Both the position numbers and the translations under genes were made by a program. Positions 10,932-19,810 of a DNA stretch of 64,000 nucleotides are shown here, piece by piece (position 1 is the first letter of the stretch; every line of letters begins with the position of its first letter). Location of the stretch: the NCBI GenBank assembly GCA_022496185.1, contig WTXG01000001.1, forward strand, positions 1,240,001 to 1,304,000. Reading direction: 5' to 3'. A model generated the notes under the pieces. The model searched no databases. It was given only the letters and a program-made list of their open reading frames with translations, and was not told the DNA's origin. Origin of the DNA: Multifurca ochricompacta (taxonomy: Eukaryota; Basidiomycota; Agaricomycetes; Russulales; Russulaceae).

Positions 10932-11876
10932 CTACTGAGCGGCGAGGCCGTCATATGCGTCTTCCGAGGCTGTAGACTTCTGTGTGCCCGACCGGTCAGG
11001 GGTATAACGAGGTGTGTACACTGTCATTTCATCAGCAGCGTTGTTTGGCGAAATCAACGTCATACACTGTTCGGATGATCCATGAGGCGCGCCCTGCGTG
11101 TCCTTTACCCCTCCGAGTACAGGCACAGGATGGTGTCCTACTAAGCCATCCAACGAAACGTTTTGGTCGGGTATCTGATCCGCACCAACTCTCCGTGATC
11201 GCGCGTAAGGTTCTACGCCTTCATAGATCCGTAATAGTTGTGGTGACCCAAATGATGGATACGTTGGCAAGTTGTCCGCAACCTTAAACTCCCAGCTCCC
11301 TCGCTCCCAATCTGGTACGAGTTCTTCCCTGCCACCTTTCCGTCGTTCCTTACGCCGACCGCAGACATCGCACAAAAAACCCCACCACTGGTCAAAAAAC
11401 ATGATGGCGAGTATCGTCGTGCCAATTACACTGATGACGATGACCGAGATCCCGATCACACGCCAATCGGCTGCGTGTCCCTGGGGCGGCTCGACAGGCG
11501 ACGAAGACGAAGGATAGGATGTAGATGAGGTAGTATTCTGGTTCGTGCTTGTAGTAGAAATGCTAGTAGACGAATCGACAGCTTCTGGTACAGGTTTTGG
11601 CAACCATGAAGGGGTGGTCAATGTAAGATGCAACAAAGTCCCAATCGTAGAAGTTGGTGATTGTGCGACGGACGTTGTAAGCTCGGGGAACATAGAAGTA
11701 ACATGTCCAACATGAGAGAATGTGGAGGCGGAGGCCTGCTCCGCGCGGTGTACGGTCTGAACAGGAATAGGCCCGCCGAGTTCAGGACCGAGGAGGTCTC
11801 CAAGATCTCCGTGAGGCAGGGCTCGTGCAATTCTGAAAAGGAACAGAGTGACGAGACCAGAGACCCTCCACAACAT
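10932..11876 (-). CDS. Single-pass type I membrane protein, function unknown
   Basis: An intronless frame of 314 residues. The first about 20 residues (MLWRVSGLVTLFLFRIARAL) form a good signal peptide. A Ser/Thr-rich lumenal or extracellular segment follows, likely O-glycosylated (TSTNQNTTSSTSYPSSSSP). One hydrophobic span (VIGISVIVISVIGTTILAIM, about residues 143-162) is followed by WWGFLCDVCGRRKERRKGG, a Cys/Arg-rich positive-inside stop-transfer. The cytoplasmic tail is about 130 residues with several Tyr and Pro. This layout resembles the many SKG6/WSC-like fungal surface proteins, but no specific family motif is visible. Upstream lie two TCACGTGA sites that could be its promoter elements. 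Confidence 0.7.
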   Translation of the reverse strand: MLWRVSGLVTLFLFRIARALPHGDLGDLLGPELGGPIPVQTVHRAEQASASTFSHVGHVTSMFPELTTSVAQSPTSTIGTLLHLTLTTPSWLPKPVPEAVDSSTSISTTSTNQNTTSSTSYPSSSSPVEPPQGHAADWRVIGISVIVISVIGTTILAIMFFDQWWGFLCDVCGRRKERRKGGREELVPDWERGSWEFKVADNLPTYPSFGSPQLLRIYEGVEPYARSRRVGADQIPDQNVSLDGLVGHHPVPVLGGVKDTQGAPHGSSEQCMTLISPNNAADEMTVYTPRYTPDRSGTQKSTASEDAYDGLAAQ

Positions 11877-12253
11877 CGAGCTGCTGATAGATCTGGCGGA
11901 AATGATTGCAACCGGCGGTTACTCTGTGACACTCACGAGTTAGAATGACCAGACACGCTGCCCCCTCTTGCTCGGTGTGATGCCCAGTGCCAGTACCAGT
12001 GCCAGTGCTGCGCCCAGAGTCCAGAGTGTCGCCCCATCGCCCCGTCGCGTGTCTCTATAATTCACGTGACACTCTGACATACATCACGTGAAACATTCAA
12101 TCTCTCACTTTTTACTTTTTTTGACTTCAAATTCAACTTCACTCGACAGTAAGCCGGGCGAATGAAAAGCGAGAATTCGTGGAAAAGAAAAAATTCTTTC
12201 GCATATTTGCACAACAAGAAGTGCCGTAATCTCAATAATGGCAAGATATTTAT
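11877..12253. promoter_or_regulatory. Intergenic region with two TCACGTGA palindromes and a GCCAGT-like repeat
   Basis: Upstream of the membrane-protein gene there are perfect TCACGTGA palindromes at 12062-12069 and 12084-12091, 22 bp apart (about two helical turns). Closer to the gene, about 11982-12008 carries an imperfect hexamer repeat (CCAGTG/CCAGTA). CACGTG cores are bound by bHLH proteins such as Cbf1 in fungi. Binding here is inferred, not shown. Confidence 0.4.
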
Positions 12254-13930
12254 TCATGAAAGAGATGATGAAACGTCCATAGGGAAAAGCGCGTTGATAG
12301 CCTCCATCGAGACAATAGGACGGCTTGCTTCCCCACGAACCCTTGAAGACGGGGGTGAATCCGAAAATGACTGAGACGAAGAGAGCTGAGCGGGATCTTG
12401 AGTGGAATGTCGGAGGGTAAACGCATTTCGAGACACATGAGATCGGGCACGCCTGTGCTTCTTGATGACAATTTCCCGGGAGTCAGCCCTGGTGGTATGC
12501 AATGGCACCGACTCAGGACCCAGATGCGGGCGTGGTGGCGTGGGGGGCCCCATCTTTACGGCAGTCAGCTTCGTGGCAACACTCTTCCTTACCACATGCA
12601 CAACGCGAATCTTCCTTGCTTGGGTTGGCTGAAGTAGTGCAGGCGAGCAGGAGAAACTAAGAGGGGTGAAAGTCTTTTCGCCAGGGAGTACTCTTCCTGT
12701 TTCTGTCCTCCTGTCTCCAACAAGATAATCCAACTTCCACGCCAGAGCAACGGGCCCAGCAGTAGGGAAAAGACGAGAAGAAGACTTGAGTGGTTCATTG
12801 CCCTGAATAGTGTATGGACCGTTGGCTTCGACAACGAGATAGGCCTGCCTAGAGAGATAATCACAGGAAGCATCGCCGTTGACCATGAGACGACGGAGCA
12901 CAGGGGGCGTTTCAAGGGCTGAATGATGAAAGACAAAGGACTTGCGCTGAGTGGGCATAAAGTCCGCAGTGGCAGAGACCAATTCCACACTAAGAGATAG
13001 GGCATCACTTTCCTTTGTGGCAGGACTAGAGTAGCCAGCTAGCCGAAATATGGGCCGGATGACTCGAAATCCCTCTTGATCAATCATAACCTCCAAAATG
13101 GTCGACTCTAGCCAAGACAGTGACATGGGAAGACAAGGGAATCGGGGAACATCGGCATCTGGGATCTCTGCAGAGGTGTAGTTTGTGCTATGGGTTAAGG
13201 GTTGGTTCAAGGGAGAGGACGGATTAGAAGAAATGGTCGGCATATGGTCGTCGCGCCGACGCCCTGATGGCCCCGGCGTCAGTGAAAGGTCTCCAAGGTC
13301 AGGACGAGAAGGAGCAGGGTGGGGAGAAATAGTGCCAGATAGCTCAGAGCAAGAGGCGCCAGAATGCTTGAACACCGCGTGAACAGAATCTTTGTGGAAT
13401 GTAGATTGCGGTCTTTCTAGAAAAGGACTGTTTGAACTTAATCCTGGGGAATCCGATGGAGCTTGAGGCACGCCCTCGAAACTGGAGAGTAAGGGCTTTG
13501 TATGTTGCACGGCCAACGCCTGAGGTAGGCCCCGAATCGGGTGAGTCCCTTCATGCAATGTTGGACTAGGCGGTTTCGGAAGAGGAAGGTCGTCGTACCC
13601 GCAGGATCCCGTTGTCCTGGGGAAGCACGATCTCTTGGCCACAGGGGACGTAGCACAGTTGATAGAATAGATTACAGAACGATCAGCCGCAGGTGATCTC
13701 CCAGGCGATGTCATATGTACCTCCAAAAGCTTAAAGGAGTTAAAGGACAAGCCCTCCGCCAAGGATGCGTTTCCTGCATTGTTGCCTTCCGATTCCGAGA
13801 GAGCTCGCCCGTTGGATACCAAATCAAGCGAATCATTAGTGCTTAAGCGCCGAGGGGAGCTATCTTTCTCTGTGCCCACATAGACGTCGTTAACCAAGTT
13901 ATCAAAGCCAGCTTGAAAAATAAAAGGCAT
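12254..13930 (-). CDS. Large, partly disordered protein of unknown function
   Basis: A 558-residue continuous frame. The first about 270 residues are Ser/Pro-rich and low in structure. From about residue 275 (PCLPMSLSWLESTILEVMID) to about 480 (ARKIRVVHVVRKSVATKL) the composition becomes mixed hydrophobic/charged, with alternating beta-like segments (FRVIRPIFRLAGY, YLVVEANGPYTIQG, LAWKLDYLVGD), so a folded domain is likely there. The C-terminal 80 residues are again basic and Ser-rich. I do not recognise the domain. The chosen ATG is the first in the long frame. Another frame on the same strand starting near 14076 (MSSISPSPHGLSRHSS) could be an upstream exon, but I could not find a convincing splice pair. 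Confidence 0.6.
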   Translation of the reverse strand: MPFIFQAGFDNLVNDVYVGTEKDSSPRRLSTNDSLDLVSNGRALSESEGNNAGNASLAEGLSFNSFKLLEVHMTSPGRSPAADRSVIYSINCATSPVAKRSCFPRTTGSCGYDDLPLPKPPSPTLHEGTHPIRGLPQALAVQHTKPLLSSFEGVPQAPSDSPGLSSNSPFLERPQSTFHKDSVHAVFKHSGASCSELSGTISPHPAPSRPDLGDLSLTPGPSGRRRDDHMPTISSNPSSPLNQPLTHSTNYTSAEIPDADVPRFPCLPMSLSWLESTILEVMIDQEGFRVIRPIFRLAGYSSPATKESDALSLSVELVSATADFMPTQRKSFVFHHSALETPPVLRRLMVNGDASCDYLSRQAYLVVEANGPYTIQGNEPLKSSSRLFPTAGPVALAWKLDYLVGDRRTETGRVLPGEKTFTPLSFSCSPALLQPTQARKIRVVHVVRKSVATKLTAVKMGPPTPPRPHLGPESVPLHTTRADSREIVIKKHRRARSHVSRNAFTLRHSTQDPAQLSSSQSFSDSPPSSRVRGEASRPIVSMEAINALFPMDVSSSLS

Positions 13931-14268
13931 GGTTCGACTTCAACTTGACAAGCTGTGACAAGGTTATCAAGGCTCGACCACGAAGGAGGTGGGGAGAGCG
14001 TTTCGAGGGATCTAAGAATAGACCAGATACTAGAGTGTCGAGACAAGCCGTGTGGAGAAGGAGAGATAGACGACATGATACTAGTTTGTTGTTCAATAGA
14101 AAGAAAGTAATGATCTCTGCCGGGGGAGCCGGGGAAAGGAACAACACAACAATAAGAAAATAAGACTATTGTTACGTAAGCCATGGGTCCCTGCTTGGTT
14201 TCAGCTTCAGACACATATGGGCTGGGTTCATCATCCCTTTTCAACTCATTTCCCCCTTGTTCCTTGCA
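13931..14268. promoter_or_regulatory. Divergent promoter region between the 12254-13930 gene and the forkhead gene
   Basis: 338 bp between two divergent ATGs. It may contain an extra 5' exon of the minus-strand gene. C/T-rich sequence just before the forkhead ATG (tcatttcccccttgttccttgca) looks like a fungal leader. No other element seen. Confidence 0.35.
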
Positions 14269-15601
14269 ATGTCTCGCCTGAATACAATTCTAAATCCACA
14301 AGCTGATGACTCCCAGACACTGAGGTTCGGTCGATTTTTACTGTTCTGTGATTTTCATTTTGTCCTCCTCACGCGATTCTTTGTAACTCTTTATTTCATT
14401 TCACAGGGCCGAACGCGTGCTCTCACTTCGATCAAGTCCCTCATCACCCACGTCCAGCGCTAGTGAAACTTCACATTCCGCTCAGGTTCATCAAGAGACC
14501 AAAGAACATTGTGCTCATCCCACTTGTCCCGATGCTCTTCACTGCTTGCCTGACACAGATGGGCGCCCGCAACATACCCTTCCTGTCATTCTGAGGTGTG
14601 CAATATTAGGGAGCAAAAAGAAGCGTCTCACAATACGAGAGATCTACGCTGCTATGGAAGAAAAGTATCCGTATTACAGAACAGCAGGTTCTACTTGGAA
14701 GGTCTATCTTCCCCTCCTACCTATTTTATTGATAATTTACAAACATATCATTTTTTTTGTACCTCAGCAATCCGTTAGACACCATCTTTCACTGAACAGA
14801 CTATTCGAACGACAGCCGCGGCCAGTGACCGACCCTGGTTTCGGGTCGTACTGGACTGTCAATCTGGAGGCGCCTCCTGGCACGAAACGCCCCCGCAAGC
14901 GCGGTCGCCCGCAGCGGGAGGTCACTGGTGACAAAGAATCGGCACCTGCAAAAAAACGTGGCCGTCCACGGAAAGTACCGGAGAAAGAGAACGGTCAGCC
15001 AACAGGACACCCACGCGTAGCTACTCTTCCTGTTCCAAGCGAGGACCACATGAATGCATATATTCGCGTTTCTGCTACGCGAACCGACTGTCATTGTCCG
15101 CTTGAAGACGAGGATGAAGAACCTACCATCCCTTCTGGACTTGGTGCGCAGTGGCATGGCGACGAAGATTTCGAGAGTGAAGACGATGGTGATGAGCCAC
15201 AGAAACGACCGACTACACCGGCATACGACAGAGCCGTCGATATGCAGCTTACGCCAAGTCCGAGTCGAGGATCTGTTGGCCAACTGCAAGACGATTCCGT
15301 CTCTGATGCGTTTCCGGGGGATATTATTGATCATCTCAAGACTCAAGTGGGGACGCTTCGACGACAGGCATCAGAGGCTCGGTCAGAGGCTGCCAGCTTG
15401 GCTCAACAGCTATCGAAGTCCCGAGCTGAGGTATCACAAACCAGAACTGCCCTGAAGGTTGTAGAGGGTACGCTTGAGGCTGAAGTTCGGAAGAGGAAAG
15501 AGGCAGAACGACTTGCTGAGGAAGAGGCACTGATGAGAAAAGTTGTAGAAGAAGAACTTCAGACTTTACGGACTCTACAGTGTCGAGAGCGAGAGTCATA
15601 G
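14269..15601 (+). CDS. Forkhead-domain transcription factor with AT-hooks
   Basis: Start ATG 14269 (MSRLNTILNPQADDSQTLR); an intron to 14406 (acceptor CACAG) leads to AERVLSLRSSPSSPTSS. The forkhead domain runs from about RPQHTLPVILRCAILGS through KKKRLTIREIYAAMEEKYPY and, after an intron at about 14700-14768, QSVRHHLSLNRLFERQPRP with GFGSYWTVNL. This is the winged-helix core, including the recognition-helix pattern W-K-(Q/N)-SVRH-x-LS-x-N. Directly after it come two AT-hook-like cores (KRPRKRGRPQR and KKRGRPRKVPEK), an acidic region and a C-terminal coiled coil (about 90 residues rich in E/A/R/K). It is probably a nuclear DNA-binding regulator. Target genes cannot be told from the sequence. 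Confidence 0.85.
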
Positions 15602-15611
15602 TACAGTATGT

Positions 15612-15637
15612 ATCACGTGGTACCATCACGTGGTACC
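15612..15637. repeat. Perfect tandem 13-bp repeat containing CACGTG
   Basis: ATCACGTGGTACC occurs twice head-to-tail with no spacer (15612-15624 and 15625-15637), 11 bp after the forkhead stop and about 130 bp before the UTP13 start. Each copy contains both CACGTG and the palindrome GGTACC. It may serve as a paired bHLH site for UTP13. Confidence 0.6.
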
Positions 15638-15689
15638 TGCTTCTAGGCGGGAGTAGGAGTAGGAGCAACATATCGTACTTCATCCATCA

Positions 15690-15742
15690 TACAACATACA
15701 GCATACAACATACAGCATACAGCATACATACAGCATACACCA
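15690..15742. repeat. CATACA/GCATACA-type microsatellite
   Basis: Imperfect array of CATACA, CAACATACA and GCATACA units just upstream of the UTP13 ATG. It is probably in the promoter or leader. Confidence 0.6.
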
Positions 15743-15768
15743 CCTACTTAGTCACGGTACGCCTAAGC

Positions 15769-18665
15769 ATGAGTTTGAAGACCGCGTATGTTCTCTCCCT
15801 TTCTAGTCTTTTTATAATTTCAATTTCATATTCAGTTTCTTCAAGAAATCTCGTGCTATAGCCCCCTTGTACACAGGTGGTCCCGTCGCAATCACCCAGA
15901 ATGGCCTCTGGATAGTAACCTGTGTTGGAGAACAGGCCCTTCTCACAGATCTGGAGGATGGTACAGAAATTTGCCGTTTTGCAGGGGTACCCTACTTGTC
16001 AGCCATCGTTCAACTATCATTCTGACACAGCTACAGGACACGGAGTCAATTACCGCCTTATGTATAACACCTTCGGGGAAGCATCTCATGGTTTTTACAG
16101 CCTCTATGGCTCTTCATATATATGGCCTACCTACATCTGCTGTAACAATCTCAAAGCCGATATCACCCATCCGCGTCGTCTCCCGTGCGCATGATGCACC
16201 AGTCTATGTTTGCAAATCGGACCCCACTTCGACTTATATTGCTTCCGGAGCGACAGACGGAACAGTCAAGATTTGGGATATTGTACGCGGTTTCCCGACT
16301 CATGTCCTCCGGGGCCATGGTGGTGTCGTCTCTGCGATAGCCTGGAGCTACCCTCGCACGATGGAGTTTGATACTCGGAAGATGCGACTTTTCACAGCAA
16401 GCGTCGATACACGCATCCGAGTGTGGGACCTCACCCGCAGTGCAGAGCAGGCCCGTGTTGGGAAGCAGGTCAAACCAGAGGCCGTATTAGAAGGGCACGT
16501 CAGTGTTCCCAGAGGTCTCGACGTAAGTGAAGATGGGAGGTGGCTTATTAGCGGAGGCCGTGACCAGGTCGTACTGGTCTGGGATATGAGCGAGAGCCAA
16601 TCCAAGAGGAGCGGAATGGATAAAGAAAAAGAGGCTTGGCCCGTATTGACAAACACAATCACTGCTCTGGAGCGTGTCGAGGCCGTTGGCATCTTAGGCG
16701 AAGATGTGAACATCGGCGAGTCAAGTTCACAGTCAGAACATATTCATTTTTTCACTGCTGGAGAGAAGGGCGTGGTAAAAATCTGGGACGGGAAAACCGG
16801 TCATGTTCGTCGCACGTTTGGAGAAGAGCAAGATGTGAATCCCAACGACAAAGAAGTGCAGCAACAGATCTTGGATGCCTTGTGCGTAGTTCGCTTATTT
16901 CATTATATTTTCATTAAGTTCCAATATTACAGTTTTGTTCCATCGACGTCTTCCATCGTGTCAGTCCACGCTGATCAGAATATTCTATTCTACTCCCTTC
17001 CCGACGGTGCATTATATCGTCAGCTTATTGGCTTCAATGACGAGATCATTGACGCCGCCTTGCTAAAATCCCCTCAGTCTGACCATGTTGCTCTCGCGAC
17101 AAATTCCTCCCTCATACGTGTATATTCAACTCAATCCTTTGATGCCCGGCTGCTGGCCGGCCACCACGACATTGTTTTAAGCCTGGCTGCCAGCTTGTCC
17201 GGGGGATTACTTGCAAGTGGTGCAAAAGATAACTCGGCTCGTCTCTGGGCGCCGCAAAATACCGGAACAGGCTGGGGTTGTGTAGCGACATGCGAAGGAC
17301 ACGCGGAAAGCGTGGGTGCTGTTGTGTTCGAGTGCGAGTATGTGCCTCGTTTTCTATTCACAGGAAGCCAAGACCGCACAATCAAGGTCTGGGATCTGAG
17401 CTATTTGCAATCAGAGTCGCACGAGTCAGCACCAATGCGGTGCAAAAGTGTCAATACAACGCGAGCACACGAGAAGGACATCAACACATTGGACTCATCG
17501 CCCGGTGGAACACTCCTCGTGTCAGGTTCTCAGGACAAGACGGCAAAGGTCTGGGCAGTCGACCGCTCTAGCGGCATGCTTAAGCTACTCGGGACGTGTA
17601 AAGGACATAAGCGTGGAGTGTGGAGCGCGCGGTTTGCGCGTGGTACTCGGATATTAGCAACAGGTAGTGGCGACCGCACGGTGCGGTTGTGGGGGCTGGA
17701 TGATTACTCGTGCTTAAAAGTGCTCGAGGGCCATGCAAACTCCGTGCTGAGGGTAGATTGGCTTGGGGGAGAAAAGGAGGTACATGGCCAAGTTGTCAGT
17801 GCTTCTGCAGATGGCCTTGTCAAGGTATGGAACACCCAGACAGAAGAGTGTGTTGCCACTCTCGATGGACACGAGGACAAGGTATATGGGATATGAATCT
17901 CTTTCACGTCTACTTACGGCGATGCATCTTGAAAGGTCTGGGCTCTGGCAATAAGTCGAGACAGCAAAACTATCGTCTCGGGGGCTGCAGATTCCGTGAT
18001 CACGTTCTGGGAGGATTGTACCGAGGAGCAGGAGGCTACTAAGGAGTCTGCACGCGTGGAACTCGTTCTCAAGTACGTGCTGATTGCTTCCATTCTCGCG
18101 TCCTGTGTCTCTGATAAGCATCGCCTTGTAGGGAGCAGGACTTCCTAAATTTCATCGCGTTGCAGGATTACCGACGCGCGATCGAAGTCGCGTTATCTCT
18201 TGGACACCCGGTCGCTTGTTTCAACTTTTCAAGGAACTGAGTGGAAATTCGGGTGCGACTGGTAGCGCCGAGGTTGATCAAGTCCTGCAAGGACTGACAT
18301 CCGTGGATCTCGTCCGTTTACTTTGCTACGTTCGCGATTGGAACACACGCGCTTCAAGCGCTGCCGTGGCACAGCGCGTGCTACATGCTATCATGAAGCT
18401 TCGCCCAGCTGAAGATATTGTTCGCGCGTTCGAAGACGCAGATACAGACGAAGCAAGGAATGGCCTGCACGAACTTGTGGAAGGAACTATTCCCTACACA
18501 GAGCGTCATCTTGTTCGGATGGAAAGACTTGTCCAGGAAAGCTATGTCATAGACTATGTTCTTAGAGAAATGGACGAAGGCTTAGTCGAGGATGACGAGA
18601 TCATGGATGTTGATTTAGTGCAGCACGATCAGCGCCTATCTACGTGCACCGTTAGCTCTCGTTGA
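15769..18665 (+). CDS. UTP13: U3 snoRNP/SSU processome WD40 protein Utp13
   Basis: Start exon MSLKTA (ATG 15769-15771) splices (donor GTATGT) to FFKKSRAIAPLYTGGPVAIT. There are two sets of WD40 repeats (blades such as IASGATDGTVKIWDI, LISGGRDQVVLVWDM, LVSGSQDKTAKVWAV, VVSASADGLVKVWNT), consistent with the tandem propellers of Utp13/TBL3. These are followed by the helical Utp13 C-terminal domain (LNFIALQDYRRAIEVALSLG, then RLFQLFKELSG and VDLVRLLCYVRDWNTRA). The protein belongs to the UtpB subcomplex needed for 18S rRNA maturation in the nucleolus. A one-base frame break occurs at about 18207-18212 (CACCCGGTCG), between LGHP and RLFQLF. Both sides are conserved and no believable intron bridges them, so I suspect a missing base. 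The last exon continues to the stop at 18663-18665. Confidence 0.9.
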
Positions 18666-18868
18666 CAAGACGTCTTGACACAATATGTTATAATATATTT
18701 TACTATGGTTCATATGTAACTTATCGCTTGACAGGGTGTACACGCTAAGATACAAAGTAAGGTTCGGAATTAAACGAGCAAGTACGGGACGAATATTGTC
18801 ATTATGAAGGTAGTGCATCTACATTGGGGAAGTATATATTGTAACCCTGGCGAGTTACTGGAGGAGGG

Positions 18869-19739
18869 TCAAGCTTTGCAAAGGTGAGTAACTGCGATAC
18901 GACACCCTTCAACAGCGTTGAATATGAGGACAAGTTCCCCCTCCTGCACGGTGTTCTTGTGAAGTAGGGCCTCATTATCAGTAGCCACTAGGCCTTGTTC
19001 AATAAGCCAGCGACGTGTTACACCTCGGAGACAGCCGGTAGAATCGTGCGGAGTGACCCAGCGACCGCGGCGAAAGAGAGCAAAGTTGCGCACAGAGGTC
19101 TCGGTAAGCATACCCTTTGTGTTCCACAAGAGGACGTCTGCGGAACCCCCGACATCTGGAAGACCGAGACGAGCGCGCGCTGCCGCGTAATGAGTGCGAT
19201 AGGTGGTCTTGGTAATTGTAAATAGAGATGATGTAGTAGCGGCCATATCAAGAAAGAGATTAATTGGATCTCCTAGGGATTGGGGAAGAGTATCCATTGA
19301 AGGGGAAATATGAGCGGCAAGCATGGGATCCGTGTTTAGAGGGTGGGTAGGTGTTACGGTGGTGGCGAAAGTACCAGTACGATGGAGCAGCAAGCGTAGC
19401 TAGGGAAGAAAAGGAAAAGGAAAGTGTATAGATAACGTCAAGGTGCTTTAGAGAAGGATAATATATGTATGGGCTGACCTTGAGGGGACCGCCTTTGGCT
19501 GGCCCATCGTAGGAATCGACGGCGTGTTGACAAATGTGTTGAAAGGAGGGCCAAGTAAACGATTCTTCCCAGCCATGCAAGGCTGCGGCGGCTTTGAGAC
19601 GGTCAAAGTGATATCGAAGAAGCATGAACGAAGATGGTTGTCCATCATTTACGACAGAATTCCAAGAGAAATTGAGCAAAGCAGAGTCGTAACGAATAGC
19701 CGATGTAAGGTTGACCTCTTGTACTGCTGCTGGCAACAT
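18869..19739 (-). CDS. Class IV aminotransferase-fold enzyme, 4-amino-4-deoxychorismate lyase-like
   Basis: Two exons. The first (MLPAAVQEVNLTSAIRYDS...) has the RYHFDRLKAAAALHGW segment typical of the family N-domain. An intron of about 85 nt (donor GTCAGC, acceptor CTAG) leads to LRLLLHRTGTFATTVTP. The C-terminal domain shows DVLLWNTKGMLTETSVRNF, matching the fold-type IV signature (E-x-(S/T)-x-x-N), and TGCLRGVTRRWLIEQGL, the G-x-x-RG-x-x-R block. Members of this group release 4-aminobenzoate (yeast Abz2) or act on branched-chain or D-amino acids; the short, simple architecture favours a PabC/Abz2-like role in folate synthesis. I chose the ATG at 19737-19739. An alternative upstream start (MMEDKDKDKE) would need another intron. 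The start is 71 bp from the divergent NBR1 gene. Confidence 0.65.
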
Positions 19740-19810
19740 AAAGAAAGACGAGCGACAAACGATCAAAAAGGGTCACCTTCACTTCCTTGTCCTTGTCCTT
19801 GTCCTCCATC

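Noticed and set aside
18211..18235. A very short intron to repair UTP13
   Set aside because: It would remove the conserved RLFQLF segment; a one-base deletion is simpler.
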